From NCBI GenBank assembly GCA_049582065.1, contig JBAUTF010000108.1, positions 1 to 20,268 on the forward strand: a stretch of DNA of 20,268 nucleotides, given 5' to 3'. The stretch's first letter is position 1; each line of letters begins with the position of its first letter. Below the pieces are notes generated by a model. It was not told the DNA's origin. It saw nothing but the letters and a program-made list of their open reading frames with translations, and made no database searches. The stretch is from DATKSS01 sp049582065. GTDB lineage: Bacteria > Chloroflexota > Dormibacteria > Dormibacterales > Dormibacteraceae. Position numbers and translations under genes: made by a program. Shown piece after piece: positions 1 through 7,321 of this stretch.

Positions 1-725
1 GCGTGGGTCGGGTCGAAGGCCGACGCGATCGCGTCGCCGGTGCCGTCCGTGGTCGGCAGCACGACCTCCACCCAGGCGTGCGTGCCGCCCTGGCCAAGCA
101 GGTGACCGGAGACATATCGCGCCGGCAGGCCGCAGAACCGGCACAGCGCGAGCATCACGTGGGCGTAGTCCTGGCAGACGCCCGCGCCGAGGGCGAGCGC
201 TTCGGCGGCGGTCGTCCGGACCCCGGTGACTCCGTACCGGTAGGTCATCGACTGGTAGACCCAGTCGTTGATCGCATCCGCCAGCGGCAGGCCCCAGTCG
301 GCCGAGGCGGCCAGGTCCTCGGCGGCGCGCCGCAGCCGATCGTCGGCCACCGTGAGGCGGGACGGTTCCAGCAGGTAGCCGTCGGCCGGCCACCCGTCGA
401 GCAGGCGATTCGGCTCCGCGGCGTGACGCTCGACCCAGACCTCGGCCACGAACTCGATCACCTGAGCCACCCGCGGCGCGAACACGTCCACGATCACGTT
501 GCCAAACCGGTCGTGCCGGTCCTCGAGGCGGACCCCTTCCAGGTCGACCGACAGCCCGTGGCGAAGCCGCCGTTGGTCGCCGAAACGTTCCGGAGGGATG
601 ACCACGAGGCGGTGGTTGAGATCGCGGATCGGTTCCGGGTACTCGTAGCGGAAGGTCTGGCACAGCAGGTATGACGCCCGGCGCGCGCTGCCCAAGTCGA
701 CTGATGCAGGGTCGATCGCCATCAT
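1..725 (-). CDS. Transglutaminase-like cysteine protein, 3' end cut by window
   Basis: This gene reads leftward and runs off the window, so the last few dozen residues are missing; 241 residues are visible. It has the bacterial transglutaminase N-terminal beta domain (about residues 10-100, with FRYEYPEPI near the start), then the papain-like core. The full triad is visible: Cys184 in GAGVCQDYAH, His216 in GTHAWVEV and Asp238 in AFDPTH. Such proteins are predicted to cleave or cross-link peptide or isopeptide bonds. The start is ATG at 725; it overlaps the stop of the upstream gene (ATGA), so the two are translationally coupled. No signal peptide is seen, so a cytoplasmic location is likely. 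It belongs to the divergent ATP-grasp/alpha-E cluster. Family assignment is firm; substrate is unknown. Confidence 0.9.
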   Translation of the reverse strand, partial: MMAIDPASVDLGSARRASYLLCQTFRYEYPEPIRDLNHRLVVIPPERFGDQRRLRHGLSVDLEGVRLEDRHDRFGNVIVDVFAPRVAQVIEFVAEVWVERHAAEPNRLLDGWPADGYLLEPSRLTVADDRLRRAAEDLAASADWGLPLADAINDWVYQSMTYRYGVTGVRTTAAEALALGAGVCQDYAHVMLALCRFCGLPARYVSGHLLGQGGTHAWVEVVLPTTDGTGDAIASAFDPTH

Positions 726-1495
726 GCTGCCTCCGCCCTGTCGGCCCAGACGGTCATAGAGCGAAAGGTCGCGGGCCCAAAGGTCGTCAGCATCGCCACG
801 TCCAGGGCGTCGCGGCCGCGCCCGATCAGCACCCGTCCGACGCGGCGCTGGTTGTTGCGCGGGTCGAACGTCCACCAGCGGTCGCCCAGCCAGACCTCCA
901 TCCACGCCGCGAAGTCCATCGGCTCGGGGACGGCGGGCACGTACAGGTCGGGCAGGTAGCCGAACACGTACCGGGCCGGGATGTTCAGGGCTCGGCAGAA
1001 GCTGATGGCAAGGTGAGCCAGGTCTCGGCACACCCCTATGCGGTTCTCGAGCACCTCGACAGCGGTGGTCAGGGGGTTGCTGGTGCCGTACTGGAACTGG
1101 ATGTGGTCGTGCACCCAGTCGCAGACGGCCTGCACCCGGGCGCCGCCGGGCTCGGTCTGCCCGAACAGCTCCCAGGCCATCCCCATCAGCTGATCGGACT
1201 GGCAGTACCGGCTGGGCAGCGTGAAGTGCAGCAGCTCGCCGGGGATCTGCTCGATAAGCGGCTGGCCGGCGGACGAGGCGTCGGGGTCCGGCTCGTCCGG
1301 CACCGCGACGACCGCGTCGTACCTGAGGAGCAGCGGCCCCGGAGGCATGACCAACCGCTTGACCGGGTTGCCGTACAGGTCGCCGTACTCGTCGACCGGC
1401 ACGGAGGGTTGGGTCGACCACGCCTCGGTCACGAGCTGGTGACGGGCGTCTGAGCGTGGTCGAACCTGGATCGTCGCGACCGTCGGCGCGCTCAC
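722..1495 (-). CDS. Transglutaminase-like protein with Ala in place of the catalytic His
   Basis: This is a second leftward transglutaminase-family protein, coupled to the downstream gene by an ATGA overlap. The core shows IGVCRDLAHLAISFC, with the nucleophilic Cys codon at 1028-1030, and WTFDPRNN with the Asp. The usual HAW motif reads DFAAWMEV, so Ala (codon 908-910) sits where the catalytic His is expected. From memory, related members of this subfamily also lack this His (DFSAW), so it may be a non-classical or non-catalytic branch. The start is uncertain. GTG at 1495 is the only canonical start in the region, but conserved-looking sequence (IDLRVGCEFRYD) continues upstream to about 1531, where only CTG (1525) or ATC (1531) is available. 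It probably acts with the ATP-grasp and alpha-E proteins. Confidence 0.82.
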   Translation of the reverse strand: MSAPTVATIQVRPRSDARHQLVTEAWSTQPSVPVDEYGDLYGNPVKRLVMPPGPLLLRYDAVVAVPDEPDPDASSAGQPLIEQIPGELLHFTLPSRYCQSDQLMGMAWELFGQTEPGGARVQAVCDWVHDHIQFQYGTSNPLTTAVEVLENRIGVCRDLAHLAISFCRALNIPARYVFGYLPDLYVPAVPEPMDFAAWMEVWLGDRWWTFDPRNNQRRVGRVLIGRGRDALDVAMLTTFGPATFRSMTVWADRAEAA

Positions 1496-1561
1496 GTCGT
1501 ACCTGAACTCGCAACCGACTCGCAGGTCGATTGTGTTTCCCGTTGTCGCGATGGCGCAGAC

Positions 1562-1569
1562 ACTATAGC
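1562..1569. promoter_or_regulatory. Palindromic -10 box shared by divergent transcripts
   Basis: The divergent intergenic gap contains CTATAG, a perfect 6-bp palindrome. Rightward it reads TATAGC about 10 nt before the ATG at 1580; leftward it reads TATAGT, giving a transcript starting near 1555. A possible rightward -35 is TTGTCG at 1543-1548, with a short 15-bp spacer. One -10 could therefore serve both arms of the cluster. It is a prediction from sequence only. Confidence 0.4.
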
Positions 1570-1570
1570 G

Positions 1571-3043
1571 GTGGCCCCCATGAAATCCCTCGATGCCGGC
1601 TACCAGGTAAACGGCTTTTACGACGAGATGCTTGCGGGCGCCGGGCGGCCGAGACCTGCCTACCGGCGGCTCTACGATCACCTGCAGGCACTGGGCCCGA
1701 AGGAGCTGCAACGCCGCCAGGACCTTGCGATGCTGATGTTCCGGAACCACGGCATCACGTTTGCGGTCTACCCGGACGCCCATGGCACCGAGAAGGTCTT
1801 CCCCTTCGACATCATCCCGCGGGTACTTTCGGCCCGGACCTGGAGGCATCTCGAACAGGGCCTGGAGCAGCGCCTGCGGGCGCTGAACCTGTTTCTCGAT
1901 GACGTTTACGGCCGCAAGCTGATCCTCAAACAGCGCGCCGTGCCGCCGGACATCGTGCTGACAAGCTCGCTGTACATGCGCGAGATCGAAGGCCTGCCCG
2001 TGCCGCACGGCATTCACTGCCACATCGCCGGCGTCGACCTCGTACGCGACGAGAAGGGGGAGTTTTTCGTCCTCGAGGACAACCTGCGCACCCCTTCCGG
2101 CGTGTCCTATGTGCTCGCCAACCGGCACGTCATGAAGAGCGTGCTGCCGGACCTCTTCGCCGGATACCAGGTGCGTCCGGTCGAGGGCTACGTGCACGAG
2201 CTCCTGCGCCTGCTGCGCTGGCTCGCCCCCATCGGTGTCGACGACCCGACGGTGGTCCTCCTCACTCCCGGGCTCAACAACTCCGCTTACTACGAGCACC
2301 TTTATCTCGCCAAGCAGATGGGCATCGAGCTGGTCGAGGGCACCGACCTGGTGGTCGACCAGGACCACGTGTTCATGCGCACCACACAGGGCCTGCGTCC
2401 GGTCCACGTGATCTACCGACGCATCGACGACGCGTGGCTCGACCCGATCTTCGGGCGCCAGGAATCCCTGGTCGGGGTGGCGGGCCTGGTCAATGCCTAC
2501 CGGGCAGGCAACGTCGCCATCGCGAACGCGCTGGGCAACGGCGTAGCGGACGACAAAGCGGTCTACGCACTGGTGCCGAAGATCATCCGCTACTACCTTG
2601 ACGAGGACCCGATCCTGCCCAATGTGGAAACCTACCTGTGCGCCGACGAATCCCAGCGCGGCTACGTGCTGGCCAACCTCGAGAAGCTCGTGGTCAAGAC
2701 TGTCGACGGCTCGGGCGGGTACGGCATGCTGATCGGGCCGGAATCGACCAGCGCCGAACGGGACGACTTCAGAAAGCGCATCACGGCCAGGCCCCGCTCG
2801 TTCATCGCCCAGCCCGTGGTCGCGCTTTCCGTCCAACCCGTCCTGGACGGCGGCCGGCTGCGTCGCACCCACCAGGACCTCCGGCCGTTTGTCCTGACCG
2901 GGCCCGACGTGACCGTCACCTCCGGAGGCCTGACCCGAGTCGCGCTCAAGCCGGGCTCGCTGGTCGTCAACAGCTCGCAGGGCGGCGGCAGCAGGGACAC
3001 GTGGGTGATGACAGACGACTCACTGGACGGCGGCGATGCTTAG
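1571..3043 (+). CDS. Circularly permuted ATP-grasp protein (COG2308-like)
   Basis: This cytoplasmic protein of 490 residues (487 from the alternative ATG at 1580) matches the circularly permuted ATP-grasp type 2 family along its whole length. The N-terminus has the typical YDEMLAGAGRPRPAYR opening and QRRQDLAMLMFRNHGITF. The middle carries HIAGVDLVRD, the acidic FVLEDNLRTPSGVSY motif and a basic segment around VLANRHVMK. The C-terminal part has VVKTVDGSGGYGM (glycine-rich nucleotide loop) and LVVNSSQGGGSRDTWV. The family is predicted to form amide or peptide bonds with ATP. GTG 1571 or ATG 1580 could be the start; neither has a good ribosome site. It overlaps the alpha-E gene by 8 nt, so the two are coupled. 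The substrate is unknown. Confidence 0.93.
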   Translation: MAPMKSLDAGYQVNGFYDEMLAGAGRPRPAYRRLYDHLQALGPKELQRRQDLAMLMFRNHGITFAVYPDAHGTEKVFPFDIIPRVLSARTWRHLEQGLEQRLRALNLFLDDVYGRKLILKQRAVPPDIVLTSSLYMREIEGLPVPHGIHCHIAGVDLVRDEKGEFFVLEDNLRTPSGVSYVLANRHVMKSVLPDLFAGYQVRPVEGYVHELLRLLRWLAPIGVDDPTVVLLTPGLNNSAYYEHLYLAKQMGIELVEGTDLVVDQDHVFMRTTQGLRPVHVIYRRIDDAWLDPIFGRQESLVGVAGLVNAYRAGNVAIANALGNGVADDKAVYALVPKIIRYYLDEDPILPNVETYLCADESQRGYVLANLEKLVVKTVDGSGGYGMLIGPESTSAERDDFRKRITARPRSFIAQPVVALSVQPVLDGGRLRRTHQDLRPFVLTGPDVTVTSGGLTRVALKPGSLVVNSSQGGGSRDTWVMTDDSLDGGDA

Positions 3044-3998
3044 CCGCGCCGCGACCTCGCTGACCCTGCTCGGCCGGCACCTCGAACGGGCCGACCACCT
3101 CGCGCGGATCCTCGGGGTGCACGTTGAGCTGTCGCTCGACCGGCGGGACGAGCCGGGCCCCGAGTACTGGACACGGTTCATGGAGCTCGCGGGCTGGCGG
3201 CACAGCGACACCGGCCGGCGTGACCAGGCGGTCGAGATGGTGGTAGGCGGCACGCTCGGGCCGTCGGTGCGCGCCAGCGTCGGCGCCGCCCGCCTGGCGG
3301 CCCAGGCGGTGAGACCATCGCTGCCCAGCGAGCTCTACGAGCAAGTCAATGCGCTGCACTGGCGGGTGCAGGAGTCGAGATGGCAGCCGGACCTCTATCC
3401 GTTCCTCTACGACGTGCAGATGAGCATCCGTCTCGTCGACGGCCTCCTTGAGGACACCATGCCGCATGAGGACGCGCGCGATTTCGTGCGGCTGGGAAAG
3501 TTCGTCGAGCGCGCCGGCAATGTGGCGGCCATCGTCACCCGGAAATCGGCCGAGCTCGCGGACACGCCGGAGGACGCGCTCGAATGGACAGCCGTCCTCA
3601 AGTCGTGCTTCGCGTTCGAGTCGTACCAGGCACGCTACTCGGGTGGGGTGACGCACGACCGCGTCATCGAGTGCCTTCTGCTCGACCGCACCCTGCCGAG
3701 GTCGGCGCGCTTCTCCGCGTCGGTCGCGCTCGAGTCGGTGGTGAGGATCGACGGCAGCGGGCGCCGCTCCAAGCCGCGACGTGTTCTGACCAGGTTGTCG
3801 TCGATGTTCGAACAGGCCGACTCGCACTCCGTGGCGGAGCACGCCGTGGAGTTCGACACTGAATGCCGTTCGCTCTTGCGTCAGCTCGATGTGGCTCTGC
3901 GCGAGACGTACTTCCACCCGAGCAAGGTCCCCACCACCGTCATGGGCGACGAAGGACACGCCATGCCGCAGCAGCAGCAGCAGGAAGCGCGACCGTGA
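3036..3998 (+). CDS. Alpha-E domain protein (COG2307-like)
   Basis: This 320-residue, mostly helical protein opens with MLSRAATSLTLLGRHLERADHLAR, a clear signature of the alpha-E family, which almost always travels with circularly permuted ATP-grasp and transglutaminase genes. Conserved charged helices continue through LYEQVNALHWRVQESRW, DARDFVRLGKFVERAGN and SCFAFESYQARYSG. No membrane segment or signal peptide is seen. The ATG at 3036 overlaps the end of the ATP-grasp gene, and its TGA overlaps the GTG of the next gene, so three genes are translationally coupled. The C-terminus ends in a short glutamine run (five Gln from a CAG repeat at about 3969-3983). The family's biochemistry is unknown; it is thought to partner the ATP-grasp enzyme. 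Confidence 0.93.
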   Translation: MLSRAATSLTLLGRHLERADHLARILGVHVELSLDRRDEPGPEYWTRFMELAGWRHSDTGRRDQAVEMVVGGTLGPSVRASVGAARLAAQAVRPSLPSELYEQVNALHWRVQESRWQPDLYPFLYDVQMSIRLVDGLLEDTMPHEDARDFVRLGKFVERAGNVAAIVTRKSAELADTPEDALEWTAVLKSCFAFESYQARYSGGVTHDRVIECLLLDRTLPRSARFSASVALESVVRIDGSGRRSKPRRVLTRLSSMFEQADSHSVAEHAVEFDTECRSLLRQLDVALRETYFHPSKVPTTVMGDEGHAMPQQQQQEARP

Positions 3999-4804
3999 AG
4001 CTCGAGATCGTGCACAGCACCCGGTACCTGTACTCCGGCCCGATCGCCGAGACTGTGATGGAGGTGCGGCTGCAGCCGATGGACGGGGCGGGGCAACGAT
4101 GCCTCCAGTTCTCGCTCGAGCTGAGCTCCGGCATCAAGGCTCATGCGTACATAGACGGGTACGGCAACCACGTCCATTACTTCAACCTGGTGCGACCGCA
4201 CAACCGCCTGGGCGTCCTCAGCCGCTCGGTGGTGGAGACGGGGTTGGAGCCGGACCCCGATCCCGGGGAGGAGCTGGTCCAGGACTTCCTGCGCTTCCGC
4301 TCACCCGTGAAGGACGTCGAAGGCGTCCGCGAGCTCGCGCGGCGCCACGCCATCTCCGACACGTCGTCACCCGAGACGGTGGAGCGAGCCCTCGACGAGC
4401 TGACCCTCACGATCAGCCGCGAGTTCGCCTACGACCGCGCGGTGACCAACGTGTACACGGTGGTCGACGACGTGCTCGCGCTGCGTGCGGGCGTGTGCCA
4501 GGACTTCGCGCACCTCTTCGTCGCGGTGGCGCGGGCGATGGGCGTGCCTGCCCGTTACGTGAGCGGCTACATACACTTCGCGGGCGAAAAAGGCGTGACG
4601 ACCGCATCGCATGCCTGGGCGGAAGGCTGGGTGGCAGGCAAGGGCTGGGTCGGCTACGACGCGACCCGCCCAGTCCGAACGTCTCAGAACCATGTGCGCC
4701 TGGCGGTGGGCCGCGACTACACCGACGCCGCCCCCACGCGGGGGATCTATGTGGGCTCAGCCAGCGGCGCCATGGAGGTCCGGGTCAGGACGCGCCAGCT
4801 CTGA
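3995..4804 (+). CDS. Transglutaminase-like cysteine protein, full triad
   Basis: This is the third transglutaminase-family protein of the cluster, 269 residues, starting at GTG 3995 inside a GTGA overlap with the alpha-E stop. The N-terminal beta domain begins with VKLEIVHSTRYLYSGPI. The core carries Cys168 (AGVCQDFAHLF), His206 (ASHAWAEGWV) and Asp222 (VGYDATRP), so the protease-like triad is complete. The tail GRDYTDAAPTRGIYVG is typical of the family's C-terminal end. It has no signal peptide. Being last in the ATP-grasp/alpha-E operon, it probably cleaves or transfers the peptide product of that system (inference from conserved gene order). It ends 27 bp from the convergent ACT-domain gene. 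Confidence 0.93.
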   Translation: MKLEIVHSTRYLYSGPIAETVMEVRLQPMDGAGQRCLQFSLELSSGIKAHAYIDGYGNHVHYFNLVRPHNRLGVLSRSVVETGLEPDPDPGEELVQDFLRFRSPVKDVEGVRELARRHAISDTSSPETVERALDELTLTISREFAYDRAVTNVYTVVDDVLALRAGVCQDFAHLFVAVARAMGVPARYVSGYIHFAGEKGVTTASHAWAEGWVAGKGWVGYDATRPVRTSQNHVRLAVGRDYTDAAPTRGIYVGSASGAMEVRVRTRQL

Positions 4805-4812
4805 GGCCCCAT

Positions 4813-4834
4813 TAGTGGACCGTACCGGCCACTA
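4813..4834. terminator. Small hairpin between convergent genes
   Basis: TAGTGG (4813-4818) pairs with CCACTA (4829-4834) around a 10-nt loop, in the 27-bp gap between the transglutaminase and ACT-domain genes. It lacks a U-tract, so it would be a weak or factor-dependent bidirectional terminator. Its right arm includes the stop codon of the ACT gene. Confidence 0.3.
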
Positions 4835-5491
4835 GAAGCGGCGGCCGCGCACGTGTTCGATGGAGAAGGTGGCCGTGTCGGCGATGAGCATCACCGCCAT
4901 GACCCCTGCCTCCACCGGGTCGCTGACCACCAGGTCGGCGGCATCCGGCACAGACCCGGCCATGTTGGTGCACACGACGAGAATGCCGGCATCACGAATC
5001 TCGCGCACGGCGTTGGTGATGTCGCCGCCCATGAGGGCGCCGGCGAGGACCAGGGCGCGGGCCCGGTGCAGCCTTGCCACGGCGCGCACAGCATCAGCCA
5101 GCTGCTGCTCGCCGACGAGCGGAATGGTGTCGACCGAGATCCGCTCGCCCCGGATGTTGTGCCGGTCCGCCTCCGAAACCGCGCCCTGAGCCACCATGCC
5201 GACCTGGGCGCCGCCGCCGATTACGATCACGCGCTTGCCGTAGATGGTCTGGAAGGTGGGAACGACCGAGACCCGGGTCACCGCCTCAAGACCCTCCAGG
5301 TCCTTGACCAGCTGTGCGCTGTCGCCCGGGCCGGTCACCTCCATCTGCAGCTGCGCCGCGCCGGCGCGGTGCTCGCCGCCGGCGATGTAGGTGATGTTCG
5401 CGCCGTGGCGGAAGATCGTCTCCGCCACCCGGTAGAAGACGCCCGGCTGGTCGAGGGACTCGACGTGAAGACCGAGGATCTCCTGGGTCAC
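4832..5491 (-). CDS. ACT domain + DUF5612-like regulatory protein
   Basis: This 219-residue cytoplasmic protein has an N-terminal ACT domain (about residues 4-75, with LHVESLDQPGVFYRVAETIF), the fold used to bind amino acids allosterically. The second domain (about 85-219) starts with a glycine-rich VIVIGGGAQVGMVAQGAV and continues with EADRHNIRGERISVDTIPL, which I recognise as DUF5612-like, a family also found in archaea. The start is GTG 5491, with no SD but a TATCTT box 6 nt upstream, so the message is probably leaderless. It lies divergent to the cimA leader, which suggests a link to branched-chain amino acid control, possibly as an isoleucine or valine sensor. That role is inference; no enzyme motif is seen. 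Confidence 0.82.
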   Translation of the reverse strand: MTQEILGLHVESLDQPGVFYRVAETIFRHGANITYIAGGEHRAGAAQLQMEVTGPGDSAQLVKDLEGLEAVTRVSVVPTFQTIYGKRVIVIGGGAQVGMVAQGAVSEADRHNIRGERISVDTIPLVGEQQLADAVRAVARLHRARALVLAGALMGGDITNAVREIRDAGILVVCTNMAGSVPDAADLVVSDPVEAGVMAVMLIADTATFSIEHVRGRRF

Positions 5492-5497
5492 GCGGTC

Positions 5498-5503
5498 AAG
5501 ATA
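5498..5503 (-). promoter_or_regulatory. Leaderless -10 box of the ACT-domain gene
   Basis: On the minus strand TATCTT lies exactly 6 nt before the GTG start at 5491, matching the TANNNT-6-start pattern of leaderless genes in GC-rich bacteria. No convincing -35 is visible. Confidence 0.45.
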
Positions 5504-5611
5504 GAGACCGGGAGCGAGTTCCGGGCTGTCGGCGCCTCACTAAACCACGTCCTCTGTTTTGGCGGCGAAATCCATATCCGCTGCTCGGCCGATGCTTTAG
5601 CCTTACACGCA

Positions 5612-5674
5612 ATGCGCAGCCTGCGCCGGATCGGAATTGTGATCGAGATTAGCCGGGGAGGTCCCCCGACTTAG
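5612..5674 (+). CDS. Isoleucine-rich leader peptide of the cimA attenuator
   Basis: A 20-codon reading frame, ATG 5612 to TAG 5672-5674, precedes cimA by 57 nt. Residues 7-13 read IGIVIEI: four isoleucine codons and one valine in seven. This is the control-codon run expected in ribosome-mediated attenuation of an isoleucine-pathway gene. The last codons and the stop overlap RNA segment A (5653-5665), which can pair with segment B (5694-5705), so ribosome position decides which hairpin forms. There is no SD; TAGCCT (5598-5603) lies 8 nt upstream and could be the -10 of a nearly leaderless transcript. The peptide itself probably has no function. Codon content and RNA folds are seen; regulation is inferred. 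Confidence 0.72.
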   Translation: MRSLRRIGIVIEISRGGPPT

Positions 5675-5731
5675 CGCACTCCGCTCGAGTCGTGGGACCT
5701 CCCGGCCACTTGAAGGTCGGGAGGTTTTTTT
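5653..5731 (+). promoter_or_regulatory. cimA: Transcription attenuator of cimA with exclusive stem-loops
   Basis: Three segments compete. Segment A (CCGGGGAGGTCCC, 5653-5665) folds on itself (5654-5658 with 5664-5668) or pairs with segment B (GGGACCTCCCGG, 5694-5705) over 12 bp with one bulged G. Segment B can instead pair with segment C (5715-5725) to make the terminator. A ribosome stalled on the isoleucine codons (5630-5650) leaves A free to pair with B, which removes the terminator; a ribosome at the TAG (5672) covers A and lets B:C form. Default and isoleucine-replete states are thus off, isoleucine starvation on. Segment C also contains the cimA SD (GGGAGG, 5719-5724), so translation is gated too. 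Confidence 0.72.
5697..5731 (+). terminator. Attenuator terminator abutting the cimA start codon
   Basis: ACCTCCCGGCC (5697-5707) pairs with GGTCGGGAGGT (5715-5725), an 11-bp stem with one G-U pair and the 7-nt loop ACTTGAA. Seven T follow at 5725-5731, directly before the ATG at 5732. It has all the marks of an intrinsic terminator, but it lies in front of a gene instead of behind one. Confidence 0.8.
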
Positions 5732-7321
5732 ATGTCCAGCCGAAGAATCGTGGTGTACGACACCACCTTGCGCGACGGTGCGCAGGGCCCGGCCGTCTCC
5801 TTTTCCTCCTCCGACAAGCTCCGCATCGCGCGGCTGCTCGACGACCTCGGCTTCGACTACGTGGAGGGCGGCTTCCCGGGCTCCAACCCGAAAGACGAGG
5901 AGCTGTTCGACCGACTGCGCGTCCAACCGCTGCAGAACGCCAGGCTGGCCGCTTTCGGTGCGACGCGCCGGGCGGGCGCCCGCTGCGAGGACGACGCCAA
6001 CCTCGCAGCGCTGGTGACCAGCGCCGCGCCGGTGTGGACGCTGGTCGGAAAGAGCGACCCCTGGCAGGTGAGCACGGTCCTGCAGACGACGACCACCGAG
6101 AACCTCTCTATGGTCGAGGAGTCGGTCGCATACGGGGTCGGGCTCGGCCGCGAGGTGATCTTCGACGCCGAGCACTTCTTCGACGGGTTTGCAAGAGATG
6201 CCGAATACGCGATCGAGGTTTGCCTGACCGCTGCGCGGGCCGGCGCGTCGTGGGTGGTGCTGTGCGACACCAACGGCGGCTCGCTCCCTTCGGACATCCG
6301 GCGCGGGGTTGAGGCGGTGGGCAGAGCCCTCGGCCAAGAAAAGGCCGCGGCGCGAGTCGGCATACACTGCCACAACGACTGCGAGCTGGCGGTCGCGAAC
6401 TCCCTCGAGGGTGTGATGGCGGGAGCGGACATGGTCCAGGGCACCATCAACGGCTACGGGGAGAGGTGCGGCAACGCAAACCTCGTGTCGGTCGTGGCGG
6501 ACCTCGTCCTGAAGCTCGGCCTGGAGGCGCTGCCGCGCGACTCGGTGGGGCGCTTCAGCGACCTTTCGCGGACCGTGGCGGAGATCGCCAACCTCGCCCT
6601 TCCGCTGCAGCAGCCGTTCGTCGGCCACGGCGCTTTCGCGCACAAGGGCGGCCAGCACGTCGCCGCGATCTTGAAACACAAGGACGCGTACCAGCACATC
6701 GACCCTGCTCTGGTCGGCAATGAGCCTCGCGTGCTCGTCTCGGAGCTGGCCGGACGAGGCAATGTGCTCGCCAAGGCGCGCGAGTTCGGCCTGGAGCTGG
6801 ATCGCGACGACCCGCAGACCCGCTGGCTGGTGCAGCACCTCAAGGAGCTCGAGCACCGCGGCTATTCATACGAGGCGGCAGATGCGTCCTTCGAGATGCT
6901 GGTCCGGCGCCTGCAGCCCGGGTACGCAGCGCCGTGGACGGTCGCGGACTTCACGACCCAGGTCCGTAAGAACGGCGCATCGGTGCATGCGGAGGCCACC
7001 GTGAAGGTCGAGGTTGGCGGCTCGGTGTACCACACCGCCGCGTCCGGCAACGGACCGGTCAATGCCCTGGACGCGGCGCTGCGCAAAGCGTTGAGCCCGC
7101 AGTTCCCCGGGCTCGAGGGTGTCAGTCTCCACGACTACAAGGTGCGCATCCTCGACGGCGAGGCGGGCACCGCCGCCACCACGCGCGTGCTGATCGAATC
7201 GGGCAAGGATGCGAAGCGATGGACCACGGTCGGCTGCTCGAGCAACATCATCGAGGCCTCTCTGCTCGCCCTCGTCGACTCGCTCGAGTATGCGCACTAC
7301 ATGAACGGCCGAGGCGATTGA
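5732..7321 (+). CDS. cimA: (R)-citramalate synthase
   Basis: This cytoplasmic enzyme of 529 residues, the usual CimA length, condenses pyruvate with acetyl-CoA to citramalate, the threonine-independent entry to isoleucine synthesis. The N-terminal HMGL-like TIM barrel has VVYDTTLRDGAQGPAVSFS, the metal motif IHCHNDCELAVANS and the isopropylmalate-synthase family signature NGYGERCGNANL. FVGHGAFAHKGGQHVAAI follows in the linker region. The C-terminal part (about 400-529) is the LeuA-type allosteric domain, usual site of end-product feedback. LeuA proper is less likely because the N-terminus and the GGFPGSNPKDEELF segment are CimA-like. The ATG at 5732 is 7 nt after GGGAGG, which sits inside the attenuator terminator. 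Its 3' end overlaps an 8-bp hairpin. Confidence 0.93.
   Translation: MSSRRIVVYDTTLRDGAQGPAVSFSSSDKLRIARLLDDLGFDYVEGGFPGSNPKDEELFDRLRVQPLQNARLAAFGATRRAGARCEDDANLAALVTSAAPVWTLVGKSDPWQVSTVLQTTTTENLSMVEESVAYGVGLGREVIFDAEHFFDGFARDAEYAIEVCLTAARAGASWVVLCDTNGGSLPSDIRRGVEAVGRALGQEKAAARVGIHCHNDCELAVANSLEGVMAGADMVQGTINGYGERCGNANLVSVVADLVLKLGLEALPRDSVGRFSDLSRTVAEIANLALPLQQPFVGHGAFAHKGGQHVAAILKHKDAYQHIDPALVGNEPRVLVSELAGRGNVLAKAREFGLELDRDDPQTRWLVQHLKELEHRGYSYEAADASFEMLVRRLQPGYAAPWTVADFTTQVRKNGASVHAEATVKVEVGGSVYHTAASGNGPVNALDAALRKALSPQFPGLEGVSLHDYKVRILDGEAGTAATTRVLIESGKDAKRWTTVGCSSNIIEASLLALVDSLEYAHYMNGRGD

Noticed and set aside
1496..2872. Long open minus-strand frame extending the second transglutaminase gene upstream to 716 codons
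   Set aside because: The extension lies wholly opposite the well-conserved ATP-grasp gene and its translation is low-complexity shadow sequence rich in V, H, Q and R.
3969..3983. CAG repeat giving a polyglutamine run at the alpha-E C-terminus
   Set aside because: Only five units at a variable protein tail; probably neutral slippage, noted in the gene entry.
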